Positions 32,077-41,139 of a stretch of 64,000 nucleotides of DNA are shown here, piece by piece. The notes beneath the pieces were generated by a model. The model was not told the DNA's origin. It saw only the letters and a program-made list of their open reading frames with translations, and did not search any database. Source of the stretch: Chromatiales bacterium (ex Bugula neritina AB1) (GTDB lineage Bacteria; Pseudomonadota; Gammaproteobacteria; Granulosicoccales; Granulosicoccaceae). Each line of letters opens with the position of its first letter. Position 1 is the stretch's first letter. The stretch is from NCBI GenBank assembly GCA_001730015.1, contig MDLA01000134.1, positions 1 through 64,000 on the forward strand. Reading direction: 5' to 3'. The position numbers and the translations under genes are program-made.

Positions 32077-33117
32077 ATGGCCAGCCTGTCAGTTCAGCAG
32101 ATGTACGATGTAATCGGGACGGACGCAACCGAATACGAAGGTGTTTTTATAACTGCGGTTAAAACCACCGGGATTTTCTGCCGACCGGCATGCCGGGCAC
32201 GGAAACCGAAATTCGAGAATGTCATTTTTTATGATAACGCTCAGCAAGCGCTGCAAGCGGGGTTCCGCGCCTGCAAGGTTTGTAAGCCCATGGAGCCACT
32301 GGGTGAAACCCCTGACTACATCAGGCAGATTATAGTCGAGCTGCACGAAAACCCGTATCTGCGGATCAAAGACCAGGATTTACGCAATCGCAATATTGAA
32401 CCCGTGCAGATTCGGCGCTGGTTCAAGAAACACCACGGTATAACGTTCCATGCGTATCAGCGAATGATCAGAATCAGTGCGGCATTCAACACGATTGGTC
32501 GTGGTGCAAAAGTCTCGGATACAGCGTTCGACAGTGGTTATGAATCGTTGAGTGGATTCAACCAGAGCTACCGGTCTATCTTCGGCGAGCCGCCTACCGC
32601 GGTGAATAAAAAATCGGTAATCAATATCGAGCGATTTTCAACTCCTGTCGGACCCATGTATGCCTGTGCAACGGAAAAGGGAATATGCCTTCTGGAGTTC
32701 ACTGATCGAAAAATGCTGGAGACTGAATTCAGGGATATTCGCAAACGGCTTAATGCCGCCATTCTACCGGGTGAAAATTGGCATCTAAGTCAGGTGAAAA
32801 AGGAACTGGCGGAGTATTTTGCCGGTAACAGAAAGCAGTTTGAAGTATCGCTTGATACACCGGGAACCGAATTCCAGAGACTGGTGTGGGAGAAATTGCT
32901 GCAGATACCCTATGGATCTACCCGTTCCTATAGCCAGCAAGCGAAAATTCTAGACAGGCCAACCGCCGTGCGGGCAGTAGCCTCAGCCAACGGCAGTAAT
33001 CGCATTAGTATTATTGTTCCCTGTCATCGGGTTATCGGGGCGGACGGCAACCTGACCGGTTACGGTGGAGGCCTTCATCGCAAGAAATGGTTGCTGGAGC
33101 TGGAAGGTGCAGCGTAG
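32077..33117 (+). CDS. ada: Bifunctional Ada protein (methylphosphotriester transferase/activator and O6-methylguanine-DNA methyltransferase)
   Basis: A 346-residue Ada with all three parts. The N-terminal zinc domain has Cys35, Cys39, Cys66 and Cys69 (FCRPACRARK, CKVCKP), the methyl acceptor for phosphotriesters. Residues about 85-180 are an AraC-type DNA-binding region (IRRWFKKHHGITFHAYQRMI, VSDTAFDSGYESLSGFNQSY). The C-terminal methyltransferase has the active PCHR motif at Cys316, with FQRLVWEKLLQIPYGSTRSY and the Asn-hinge SANGSNR. It repairs O6-methylguanine by suicidal transfer and, once methylated on the first domain, activates adaptive-response genes. It is slightly shorter than E. 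coli Ada (354). No alkB neighbour is seen. Confidence 0.95.
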   Translation: MASLSVQQMYDVIGTDATEYEGVFITAVKTTGIFCRPACRARKPKFENVIFYDNAQQALQAGFRACKVCKPMEPLGETPDYIRQIIVELHENPYLRIKDQDLRNRNIEPVQIRRWFKKHHGITFHAYQRMIRISAAFNTIGRGAKVSDTAFDSGYESLSGFNQSYRSIFGEPPTAVNKKSVINIERFSTPVGPMYACATEKGICLLEFTDRKMLETEFRDIRKRLNAAILPGENWHLSQVKKELAEYFAGNRKQFEVSLDTPGTEFQRLVWEKLLQIPYGSTRSYSQQAKILDRPTAVRAVASANGSNRISIIVPCHRVIGADGNLTGYGGGLHRKKWLLELEGAA

Positions 33118-33171
33118 ATCTGGAATGTTCCGGATAGGGGCGCTCCAGCGACAGATCTATAGATACTTCGT

Positions 33172-33579
33172 TTAGTCGACTGTAGAGCGGCTGACACGAA
33201 AGATGTGTCCATCCGGGTGGCGAAGGTGCATTTCCCGCACGCCCCACGGCATGTCAGCGGGTTCGAAGGTTATTTCGATATTGTTCGCAAGGCAGTGCTT
33301 ATAGATTTCATCTACGTCGTCCACCCAAAGTGACATCCAGACGCCTTTATCAGCTGATTCATCGCCAGTCTCACCGAATGTTTCTGTATTAGCACCTTTA
33401 CCGCGGCCGCCCTGGGCGTTCAGACACAGGAATAGCTGTACATCACCGGAAATAACTGAACCAAAACTCAACGGTTCGCCCCATTGAAAGCCGGTTTTCC
33501 AGCCCAGTCGGGTAAACCACTCGAACGACTCCTGCATATTGCTGACGTTCAGTATGGGATTGACGAAATGCGCATGCAT
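33172..33579 (-). CDS. VOC (glyoxalase/bleomycin resistance) family protein
   Basis: A 135-residue single-module VOC protein. It has NPILNVSNMQESFEWFTRLG (start of the first beta-alpha-beta unit) and SLWVDDVDEIYKHCLANNIE with MREMHLRHPDGHIFRVSR (the second unit, with the usual 'DPDGH' end). This fold includes glyoxalases, dioxygenases and drug-binding proteins. Without the metal-binding set compared against homologues, no reaction can be named. Start ATG 33579. It sits alone between ada and the DUF1800/DUF1501 pair, converging with ada. Confidence 0.88.
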   Translation of the reverse strand: MHAHFVNPILNVSNMQESFEWFTRLGWKTGFQWGEPLSFGSVISGDVQLFLCLNAQGGRGKGANTETFGETGDESADKGVWMSLWVDDVDEIYKHCLANNIEITFEPADMPWGVREMHLRHPDGHIFRVSRSTVD

Positions 33580-33836
33580 GGATGGATCCTAATCGGGAAT
33601 CAAGTGATGACCTTTGAGATTTTAAGGTGTTTTGCCTGTAAGGGCAGCTAATGCAATCGAATATACGCACTATGATTCCTTGCGGCAATGGCCAGCCGTA
33701 GGAGTGTATCCAGAAGCCCGATTGTTAACGTAGTGGCGTTTTTCAGGATTCCATTGTAGCTGGGTTAAAGAAAATACCTGAGCTGCCGAAACCGGTCGAT
33801 CGGTTTACTTGCCGGGCTTCCCTGGAGAAAATTAAT

Positions 33837-35486
33837 TTGACTGATTCTTCTATTCTACGAAATTCAATTGTTCCAGCATTAGAAACCGTGCGCCGAAAAA
33901 GCACTGTTATGGCTTTGGCCGTTGCTTTAAGTGCCTGTGGCGGTGGTGGCTCAGAGCCGCAACTGGCGGCTGCTAACTCAATAAGCGGGGGCAATAGCCA
34001 GCTCCTGGAATCAGTCGGGGGAAATGTAAACAGAGTATCCCTCAATAGCAAAAGTGCGTTTTCTGATGACGAAATACGCCATTTTCTGTCCCGTACACAT
34101 TTTGGAATAGAGCGGGGTAAAACCGAAGAGATTCAGCGGATAGGTCTCTCAGTCTATATTGATGAAATGATGGACTACGCGGCTCCCGATAGCCGGATTT
34201 TTGAAGATGAAGCCAGATCGCTGTTACTCAACGATGGTGATCCAGCGGGCCTTGAGGGTAAGTTTCCGGGTTCTTCTGATGTAGTAGAGTGGAATATCTA
34301 TCTGTTGATGAATAACCCGAATGCCTTCCAGGAGGTGATGGGTATGTTCTGGCAGGATCATTTCGGAGTGGATTTTGTAGGGTTCCGGTCCGATGAAGAT
34401 CATTTAATGATCGATTTTATAAATATGCTGCGAGAGCGCGGGGTGGGGAATTTTCGTGATCTGATGGTGGACGTATCGCGCCACGGGGCCATGTTGCTAT
34501 TTCTCGACGGTGCCGACAATAGCAAGTTTGCCCCTAACGAGAACTTTGCCCGTGAATTCTGGGAGTTATTCTCATTTGGTGTAGATAATGGCTATACCGA
34601 AGAAGATATCATTGAATCATCCAGAGCCTTCACCGGATGGCGCAGAAATAAAAATCCAGTCACGGGTCTGACTCGCCTTGTATTTGATCCGGAAAGTAAA
34701 GCTATAGGGAGCAAGCAACCACTGAAAAACGTCATTGATCACGATTTAAGTCAGGATGACTACAGTAAGATGGTTGATTTAACAATGGCACAGTCCGGCG
34801 CAGGGGGCAAAGATCTCGTCGCCGTATTTCTGGCTGAAAAACTACTCAGGCATTTTGTAAGCGAAAATCCTGATCCAGCCCTGGTAGATGAATTTGCCTC
34901 GGTACTACGGCAGAATCGACTTAACCTGGCTCCTGCTCTCAAGTCGCTGTTTTTGTCCGAAGCGTTTTATTCGGATATGGCGCGTGAAGGGCTTGTGCGG
35001 GATTACTTCGAGCAGGTTGTAGGTCTGGTTCGTACAACTGGTATGACAGAAACCAACGGCCAATACCGCCGCTATCTAACTGAGATGGGGAGTATTCCAT
35101 CGCGTCCACCGAGTGTTGAAGGGTGGCCGGAAGGTGACGACAAAATCAGTAGTCAGTCTTCAGGTGTGGAGTTGCCGAATTTTGTCAATGAACTGATTAG
35201 CAACCGCACGAATCAGGAAAATGATGGGTACGATATAGGTGCAGCTTTGCAGCCTGCCGGAGCAACCGGAGCGCCCGAAGTAATTGATCATGTCGCTATG
35301 TTGCTTGGCGTATCGCTGGAATCGGGTGAGCGTGCCAGACTGATCGAATTCATGAATACAGAGGTTGATTCCGACGGTGTTGAGACACCGGTTAATTACA
35401 CGCCGCAGAACACCTCGCATCAGAGTCGCAAGTTACGGAACCTGGTCTGGATAATCTGCCAGCACCCTGATTTTCAGATTAAGTAA
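33837..35486 (+). CDS. DUF1800 family secreted protein
   Basis: A 549-residue protein starting at TTG 33837, with GGAGA nine bases upstream. An N-terminal hydrophobic stretch ends LALAVALSACGGGGS, a possible lipobox. The body has the DUF1800 pattern: IRHFLSRTHFGIERGKTEEI, VVEWNIYLLMNNPNAFQEVM, MFWQDHFGVD (the 'FW..HF' motif), NFAREFWELFSFG and YTEEDIIESSRAFTGWR. The family is always found with DUF1501 proteins, as here, and its function is unknown. It is 22 bp before the DUF1501 gene, so both form one operon. Both genes use TTG starts, followed by the codon ACT. Confidence 0.9.
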   Translation: MTDSSILRNSIVPALETVRRKSTVMALAVALSACGGGGSEPQLAAANSISGGNSQLLESVGGNVNRVSLNSKSAFSDDEIRHFLSRTHFGIERGKTEEIQRIGLSVYIDEMMDYAAPDSRIFEDEARSLLLNDGDPAGLEGKFPGSSDVVEWNIYLLMNNPNAFQEVMGMFWQDHFGVDFVGFRSDEDHLMIDFINMLRERGVGNFRDLMVDVSRHGAMLLFLDGADNSKFAPNENFAREFWELFSFGVDNGYTEEDIIESSRAFTGWRRNKNPVTGLTRLVFDPESKAIGSKQPLKNVIDHDLSQDDYSKMVDLTMAQSGAGGKDLVAVFLAEKLLRHFVSENPDPALVDEFASVLRQNRLNLAPALKSLFLSEAFYSDMAREGLVRDYFEQVVGLVRTTGMTETNGQYRRYLTEMGSIPSRPPSVEGWPEGDDKISSQSSGVELPNFVNELISNRTNQENDGYDIGAALQPAGATGAPEVIDHVAMLLGVSLESGERARLIEFMNTEVDSDGVETPVNYTPQNTSHQSRKLRNLVWIICQHPDFQIK

Positions 35487-35508
35487 AGTAAAACGGGAAA
35501 TATATTAA

Positions 35509-36762
35509 TTGACTATAAATAAACTATTTTCGCGTCGTGACCTCCTAAAATTCGCATCCGCTGGTGCAGGCCTGGCCGCACTGGGACCATTAGCTGAAAT
35601 TGCCACCGCCCAGGAGGGCAATGGAAAGTTTGTTGTGTTGGTGAATCTCGATGGTGGTAATGACTCGCTCAATACTGTTGTGCCATTGAATATTGGTGCC
35701 TACCATGATCGCCGTCCATCGCTCGGCATTGATTCACCGCTGGATCTGACAAGCGGGCAAGGAGCGACCTCAGACTATGGCTTGCACCCGGGTCTGGGTG
35801 GTTTGCAAACTCTGTATGGTGAGGGAGGGCTGGCGCTAATACAGAAAGTCGGGTATCCGAACGCAAATCGCAGTCACTTTACCAGCAAGGATATTTTTCA
35901 TACCGGCGATACAGCTGCCATTAATGCTAATAACAAAACCGGTTGGGTGGCGCGTTATGCAAATTTATATAATGACCATAGTCTAGGTTGTATTTCAGTA
36001 GGGTACAACGCTAAAGCTCTGCAGGGATCGGGTACCAATTTATTGCAAGTGAGCAAGCTCTCCTCGTTCTCCTACCGTGCTGACAGTCGCTACCGCGGGG
36101 AGAGTGCACGGCGACTCGAGGTGGCCCGGTGGATACTGGAGCGCCAGGTGGCAAGCGGCAACACACTGTCTGTAAAGAAGGCATTGCAGGCGGGTTACGA
36201 GAACATGGAACGTATCGAGAGTATTGTCGAAAACTACAGATCTAATGTGACTTACTCTAGTAGTCGCTTCGGTCAGTCACTGGAAGATATATCACGGTTG
36301 CTGCAAGGAGGCGGACTCGGTACAGATATCTATTATACTGGTCTAAAAGGATTTGACACCCATCGTGGCCAGGGATCTACATCAGGGCGACATTCCAACT
36401 TAATGTTGGATCTCAATACCGGGCTCGATGCTTTTGCCCGTGATATGAAAGCGCAGGGTAAATGGCAGGACTGCGTGATCGTTGTGTTCTCTGAATTCGG
36501 ACGCAGGAATTTTGAAAACGGCTCCGGGGGTACGGATCATGGTGCGGGTCAGACCATGATGGTCACCGGTGGCGGGATCAAGGGTGGCATCTATGGCGAT
36601 GCATTGACCTATGCTGATATCCGCGATGAAAGCAATTTACCGATGGAAGTGGATTTTCGTGATGTATTTAGTGAAGTGATCGCAGGTCACCTGGGCAAAG
36701 ATTCCACTCCGGTCTTTCCCGATCCGAATCGCCTTTCAGGTTCTGCACTCGGTTTTCTTTGA
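35509..36762 (+). CDS. DUF1501 family Tat-exported protein
   Basis: A 417-residue protein starting at TTG 35509. The N-terminal SRRDLLKFASAGAGLAALGP is a twin-arginine signal with a hydrophobic core ending at ATAQ. The mature part has FVVLVNLDGGNDSLNTVVPL (the DUF1501 'GGND..N..VP' start), HPGLGGLQTLYGEGGLALIQ, TGLKGFDTHRGQG and VIVVFSEFGRRNFENGSGGT with DHGAG. These are alkaline phosphatase-fold features, with metal-binding Asp/His residues. Tat export implies folding before export, possibly with a metal. It pairs with the DUF1800 gene upstream. Function unknown. Confidence 0.9.
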   Translation: MTINKLFSRRDLLKFASAGAGLAALGPLAEIATAQEGNGKFVVLVNLDGGNDSLNTVVPLNIGAYHDRRPSLGIDSPLDLTSGQGATSDYGLHPGLGGLQTLYGEGGLALIQKVGYPNANRSHFTSKDIFHTGDTAAINANNKTGWVARYANLYNDHSLGCISVGYNAKALQGSGTNLLQVSKLSSFSYRADSRYRGESARRLEVARWILERQVASGNTLSVKKALQAGYENMERIESIVENYRSNVTYSSSRFGQSLEDISRLLQGGGLGTDIYYTGLKGFDTHRGQGSTSGRHSNLMLDLNTGLDAFARDMKAQGKWQDCVIVVFSEFGRRNFENGSGGTDHGAGQTMMVTGGGIKGGIYGDALTYADIRDESNLPMEVDFRDVFSEVIAGHLGKDSTPVFPDPNRLSGSALGFL

Positions 36763-36796
36763 GTATCGAAGAATCAATATAGCTGGCTGAATTAAA

Positions 36797-38656
36797 TCAA
36801 CGGGTAGATTGCGTCCGGGAGCTCGTGCTACTGAACAGCGCGCTTAAATGTGCCAACATGGATTTGCCAAGATCTTTTGTATCATAGATTGTCATGGCGC
36901 GCTGGTAGTACTGTGATACATCATGGCCTATACCAATAGCGACCAGCTCCACAGTGCCTCGCCTCTCGATGGTTGCTATCACCTCATGGAGGTGACCGGC
37001 GAGGTAATCCGGTGGATTGGCAGACAGGGTACCGGTGTCGATTGGGGCACCGTCCGAGATAACCATCAGGATTTTACGTTGTTCCGGTCGCCTTAGTATT
37101 CTTTCGTTTGCCCACAGTAATGCTTCGCCATCGATATTCTGATTGAGCAGGTCTTTTTTCAGCATCAGTCCAAACTCTTTGCGTGTACGGCGATAGGGTC
37201 TGTCAGCCGATTTATAGATTATGTGTCGCAAACCGTTCAGGCGACCGGGGTCGGGGTGTGCACCGCTATTCTGCCATTGCTCGAGAAGCGCCCCTCCATG
37301 CAGATGCGTGGTGGTGAAACCTAGAATTTCAACACAAACGCCGCAACGTTCAAGAGTTTGTGTGAGCAGATCTGCACAGGCGGCAGCGATAGCAATTGGT
37401 TTGCCGAGCATCGATTTGGAGTTATCAATCAGCAAGGTTACGGTCGTGCTTTTGAACGCGATGTCGCTTTCCTGCTTGAATGAAAGTGCCGATAGTGGAT
37501 CGGTGATAATTTGTGTTAACCGTGTGGTGTCCAGCTGACCTTCTTCGAGATCAAAAATCCAGTGTCGTTGCTGTTGAGTCATTAGTACGCGCTGCAGGCG
37601 GCCAGAGAGCTTACCGATAATTTTCTTGTGTTGCTCTATCTGGGTGTCCAGTGTTTTTCGGAGACTATCCAGCTCTTCCCCGGTGCACAGAGATCCGGCA
37701 GCAACGATTTCGTCGTGTGCTGTGGAATAGGCTGAATAGCCTCTGCCACATGTTTGTGCAGACGAAGCAGTGGTATCTGAATCTATGTTAACCGGTGCAT
37801 CGCGATTTAACAGTGTTACTTCATCGGAATCGGCAATTGCGGTATCTGATTCCTGTGCTTCACCGGGCTGCTCCGGATCGTCCCGGTGTTCTACCAGGAG
37901 CGAGTTATCAGGTTCGTTTTTATCAGCTGGGGTTTCGTCGGTCTGATTATCATTGCTGCTAGTCTGGTCATCGTCGTCATTGTCAGCATCGGTTTCAGTG
38001 ACTATTGAATCGGTAAGCTCAGGCTCGGGATCATTGATTGTGCTTACGTCAATGGTGTCGATCAGTTGCAATGTGAGAAGCGCGAAAGCCGTCTGCTCCG
38101 GTACCGCTGCAGGCAGTTTTCGCCATAAATCACTGTGGTTGTGGAGACTGGCATCGCGCCAGTGGGCGACTTGTGTCTTCAGTGCATCGAGCTGGCAAAC
38201 CTTGATACCGAGAACCTCGCGTGTAAGATTGCCAAGCACCGCTAATAGCTGAGCTATAGTGTCGCTGCGTGAGTTTGTCGCGGCGTGTGAGCGCTGCCTT
38301 AGAGCTGCCAGGTTGGCCTCGACGCCAGCGTATCTGGCGGCCCCTATCGCTTCGCAGCGTGCGAGTTCCATTTCGTTGAACAAGGCGCGGGCGAGCTGGC
38401 TTCGCGGAGCCAGGCGGCTATGTATATTCTCATTGTGATATCTCGCGACCAGAGCAACACCATCGGAATAACCGCGCGCCAGCGTTTTTCCTGTATGTGT
38501 CTGCCGGGTCTCTGGTGCAGGCGGTACTATACCCAACTGAAAAGCTGTAGAGGTCGTGGTGGCTTCTATAGAAAGTAGCGCCTTTTCCGCGAGTGCTCGC
38601 GCCGTCGCTGTATTAAGGGAGTGACGTGTATCGCGGCCTTCGCGCCGGGAGTTCAT
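36797..38656 (-). CDS. cobT: CobT-like protein with von Willebrand factor A domain (cobaltochelatase subunit type)
   Basis: A 619-residue protein. The N-terminal half has ARGYSDGVALVARYHN (a 'ARG..D..AL..R.H' feature of CobT). Residues about 215-290 are a highly acidic Asp/Glu/Asn-rich linker, and a C-terminal VWA domain from about residue 400 carries a MIDAS site LLIDNSKSMLGKPIA. The end has LVAIGIGHDVSQYYQRAMTI. The layout is that of CobT, the partner of CobS (AAA+) and CobN in the aerobic cobaltochelatase, which puts cobalt into the corrin ring. Neither CobS nor CobN lies in the window, so a role outside B12 synthesis is possible. Start ATG 38656. Confidence 0.82.
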   Translation of the reverse strand: MNSRREGRDTRHSLNTATARALAEKALLSIEATTTSTAFQLGIVPPAPETRQTHTGKTLARGYSDGVALVARYHNENIHSRLAPRSQLARALFNEMELARCEAIGAARYAGVEANLAALRQRSHAATNSRSDTIAQLLAVLGNLTREVLGIKVCQLDALKTQVAHWRDASLHNHSDLWRKLPAAVPEQTAFALLTLQLIDTIDVSTINDPEPELTDSIVTETDADNDDDDQTSSNDNQTDETPADKNEPDNSLLVEHRDDPEQPGEAQESDTAIADSDEVTLLNRDAPVNIDSDTTASSAQTCGRGYSAYSTAHDEIVAAGSLCTGEELDSLRKTLDTQIEQHKKIIGKLSGRLQRVLMTQQQRHWIFDLEEGQLDTTRLTQIITDPLSALSFKQESDIAFKSTTVTLLIDNSKSMLGKPIAIAAACADLLTQTLERCGVCVEILGFTTTHLHGGALLEQWQNSGAHPDPGRLNGLRHIIYKSADRPYRRTRKEFGLMLKKDLLNQNIDGEALLWANERILRRPEQRKILMVISDGAPIDTGTLSANPPDYLAGHLHEVIATIERRGTVELVAIGIGHDVSQYYQRAMTIYDTKDLGKSMLAHLSALFSSTSSRTQSTR

Positions 38657-38709
38657 TGCGGCTGCAGCAGCGTGACGTAGTCAGCAGCACGTTGTTTTAT
38701 ATTCAATTG

Positions 38710-41007
38710 TTATTGGCAACGTGAATGCAGAAGGGCTTCCGGCTCTATAGGCGGTACGTGGTGCCGATGAAAAGGTAATAGCCGGGCTCCCCGGCAGCCA
38801 CTATCGACACGTTTGCCGGTCACCGGATGAATGGCAGCATAGCTGATACTCGAGGGTGCGTTAAAACGCAGTCCGGTGGTGCTGATTTTCGCGAATGTTC
38901 GCGCCCAGACTTCCAGTGCACCCCGGCTACCGGTGAGTTCTGTGGGTGAGTTGTCGTCGTTGCCCATCCATACGACAGAGGCAAAGTCACCACTGTAGCC
39001 TGCAAACCAGCTGTCGCGCAGATCATTTGAAGTGCCCGATTTCCCGGCTACAGCAAGCGCTGGATCAAGGTGTCGGTAGGCACGTCGACCGGTACCTTTT
39101 CGCATAGTATTTTGTAGAGCGTAGTTAAGTATATGCATGCTGGCCTGATCAATTACCTGTCGCCCGGCCAGCGGATAGCGCTGCAGTAGCTCGCCATCTA
39201 CTGCCTGTATCTCCCTGATCGCTCTGAGCGGTGTAGAAAATCCGGAAGCTGCGAGTGTCTGATAGAGTTCTGCAACATCGACAACAGACAGATCCAGTGC
39301 GCCAAGTAATAGTGATGGCAGGTGCGCAGGTGAAATGGACGGGTGCAGTTGTGTTAGCAGGGAGCTGATCCGTTCCAGACCAATGGCAAGGCCGGTGTTA
39401 ACTGCTGCCTGATTGTAAGAGTGTGTGAGGGCAGTGAGCAAAGGGACCGGGCCATGGCTTAAGCCGGTAAAGTTGGCGGGTGCCCAGATACTGCCATCGG
39501 GCTGATCGAGAAAGACGGCAGTATCGTCGACCGTTGTGATCAGATTATAGTTTTGCGGTTGCAGCAAGGCCGCCAGATAGACAAACGGCTTTACCAGTGA
39601 ACCTATTGGTCGACTCGCATCCAGAGCTCGATTAAAACCCGCATAGCGGGCTTCGCGACCACCAACCAGGGCCACCACCTCACCGGTACTTGCTTTGCTG
39701 ACGATAGCGGCTGTTTCCAGTGTCTTTGTTTGCTCTGGCGTGAAATTGTTTTCTGCTGCTATCTGCACGTAGGCTTCATCCAGCGATAGCTCAAGCGCTT
39801 GTTGTACCAGTGGGTCGAAGTTAGTGAAAATACTCAGACCGTTTTTGTGTAGATCTTCTGTCGAATAATCACGCTTGAGTTGCCGTGCAACCAGGTCCAG
39901 GTAGGCGGGTTGCTGCTGGATATCGGTCTGGCGTGAAATTCCCAGATCCCGGGCCTGTGCTGCAGTAGCTGTCGCTTCATCCAGGAGATTGTCTCTTAGC
40001 ATGATACGCAGCACTAGATTTCTTCGCTTCAGGGCGCGCTCGGGATGGCGTATCGGGTTGTAATAACTCGGCCCTTTTAACATGGCTACCAGCAGAGCGT
40101 ACTGATGCGTTTGCAGTTCCTGGATCGGTTTGTTGAAAAAATAGTAACTCGCCAGACCGAAGCCGTGAATAGCGCGACTGCGATCCTGAGCAAAAAACAC
40201 CTCGTTGGCAAATGCTTGCAGGATGTCGTCTTTTTCATAGCGTCGCTCGAGTATCAGTGCCATTGGCCACTCGGTGAGCTTGCGTTTCAAGCTGCGTTCG
40301 CGTGTTAAAAACAGATTTTTTACCAGTTGCTGAGTGAGCGTGCTGCCTCCCTGCGCAAATCGCCATTCCTTGAGATTGACCCACATGGCTCTGGCTATAC
40401 CCCGGAGAGATATGCCGGAGTGCTGATAGAATTTCGGGTCTTCTACGGCGAGCAGGGCATCGATCAATCCGGTCGGAAGCTGATCGAGAGACACCAGTAA
40501 GCGGTCTTCGTTTTGTGCCGGAGAGATGCGTCCGATCAGTACGGGTTCCAGTCGGGCAATGGCAACATCGTTGCCTTTGGTATCGAGCAGTTCGCTTATT
40601 GTATTGCCACTCCAGCGAATGACCAGATTGCTCGCAGGCTCCGGACCATCGGCAAATCGAAAACCACGGGTCTGTACGCTGAGCCGATTACCGCCCGGGT
40701 TGTACTGACCCGGTCCGTCGATGTTCTTGCGTTGATAGCCGAGGTTGTTCAGTTCATCAATAGTTGCACTTAAAGAGATCTCCTGCCCTTGATACAATTC
40801 GAGCGGGCGGGCGTACACGCGTGCCGGAATAGACCACTTCGGGCCATCGAATACGGTTTGTATGCGGGTATCCAGTCGTTCGAGGGTGCGTGATGCCAGT
40901 GCCCCTAGCAGCAATACACAAACAACAAGCAGTGTCAGTGTGGTCAGCAGCCATGGATGACGTTTGACAAAATTCCGTGTGGACTGAAGGCTAGGTATCA
41001 GGCGCAT
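38710..41007 (-). CDS. mrcB: Penicillin-binding protein 1B (bifunctional glycosyltransferase/transpeptidase)
   Basis: A 765-residue class A PBP. A basic cytoplasmic tail and one membrane helix (WLLTTLTLLVVCVLLLGALA) are followed by a UB2H-like region (ARVYARPLELYQGQEISLSA). Then comes the glycosyltransferase with EDPKFYQHSGISLRGIARAM (catalytic Glu) and GGSTLTQQLVKNLFLTRER near residues 195-250. The transpeptidase has the SxxK motif in GSLVKPF, SYN in THSYNQAAVN and KSGTSND. It polymerises and cross-links peptidoglycan in the periplasm. The UB2H region, which binds LpoB in enteric bacteria, marks it as PBP1B and not PBP1A. Start ATG 41007. Confidence 0.94.
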   Translation of the reverse strand: MRLIPSLQSTRNFVKRHPWLLTTLTLLVVCVLLLGALASRTLERLDTRIQTVFDGPKWSIPARVYARPLELYQGQEISLSATIDELNNLGYQRKNIDGPGQYNPGGNRLSVQTRGFRFADGPEPASNLVIRWSGNTISELLDTKGNDVAIARLEPVLIGRISPAQNEDRLLVSLDQLPTGLIDALLAVEDPKFYQHSGISLRGIARAMWVNLKEWRFAQGGSTLTQQLVKNLFLTRERSLKRKLTEWPMALILERRYEKDDILQAFANEVFFAQDRSRAIHGFGLASYYFFNKPIQELQTHQYALLVAMLKGPSYYNPIRHPERALKRRNLVLRIMLRDNLLDEATATAAQARDLGISRQTDIQQQPAYLDLVARQLKRDYSTEDLHKNGLSIFTNFDPLVQQALELSLDEAYVQIAAENNFTPEQTKTLETAAIVSKASTGEVVALVGGREARYAGFNRALDASRPIGSLVKPFVYLAALLQPQNYNLITTVDDTAVFLDQPDGSIWAPANFTGLSHGPVPLLTALTHSYNQAAVNTGLAIGLERISSLLTQLHPSISPAHLPSLLLGALDLSVVDVAELYQTLAASGFSTPLRAIREIQAVDGELLQRYPLAGRQVIDQASMHILNYALQNTMRKGTGRRAYRHLDPALAVAGKSGTSNDLRDSWFAGYSGDFASVVWMGNDDNSPTELTGSRGALEVWARTFAKISTTGLRFNAPSSISYAAIHPVTGKRVDSGCRGARLLPFHRHHVPPIEPEALLHSRCQ

Positions 41008-41139
41008 GGAAAGCAGGGTGTTTTTCGGGTTAGACGCATCTGTAAATTATATTTGAAACTCTGCAAAAGGTTTGTTGCAGCTTATCTACCCGTGGCCCCG
41101 ATAACTGATAAATCAGCAATAACGTAACCTTGAAAACGT

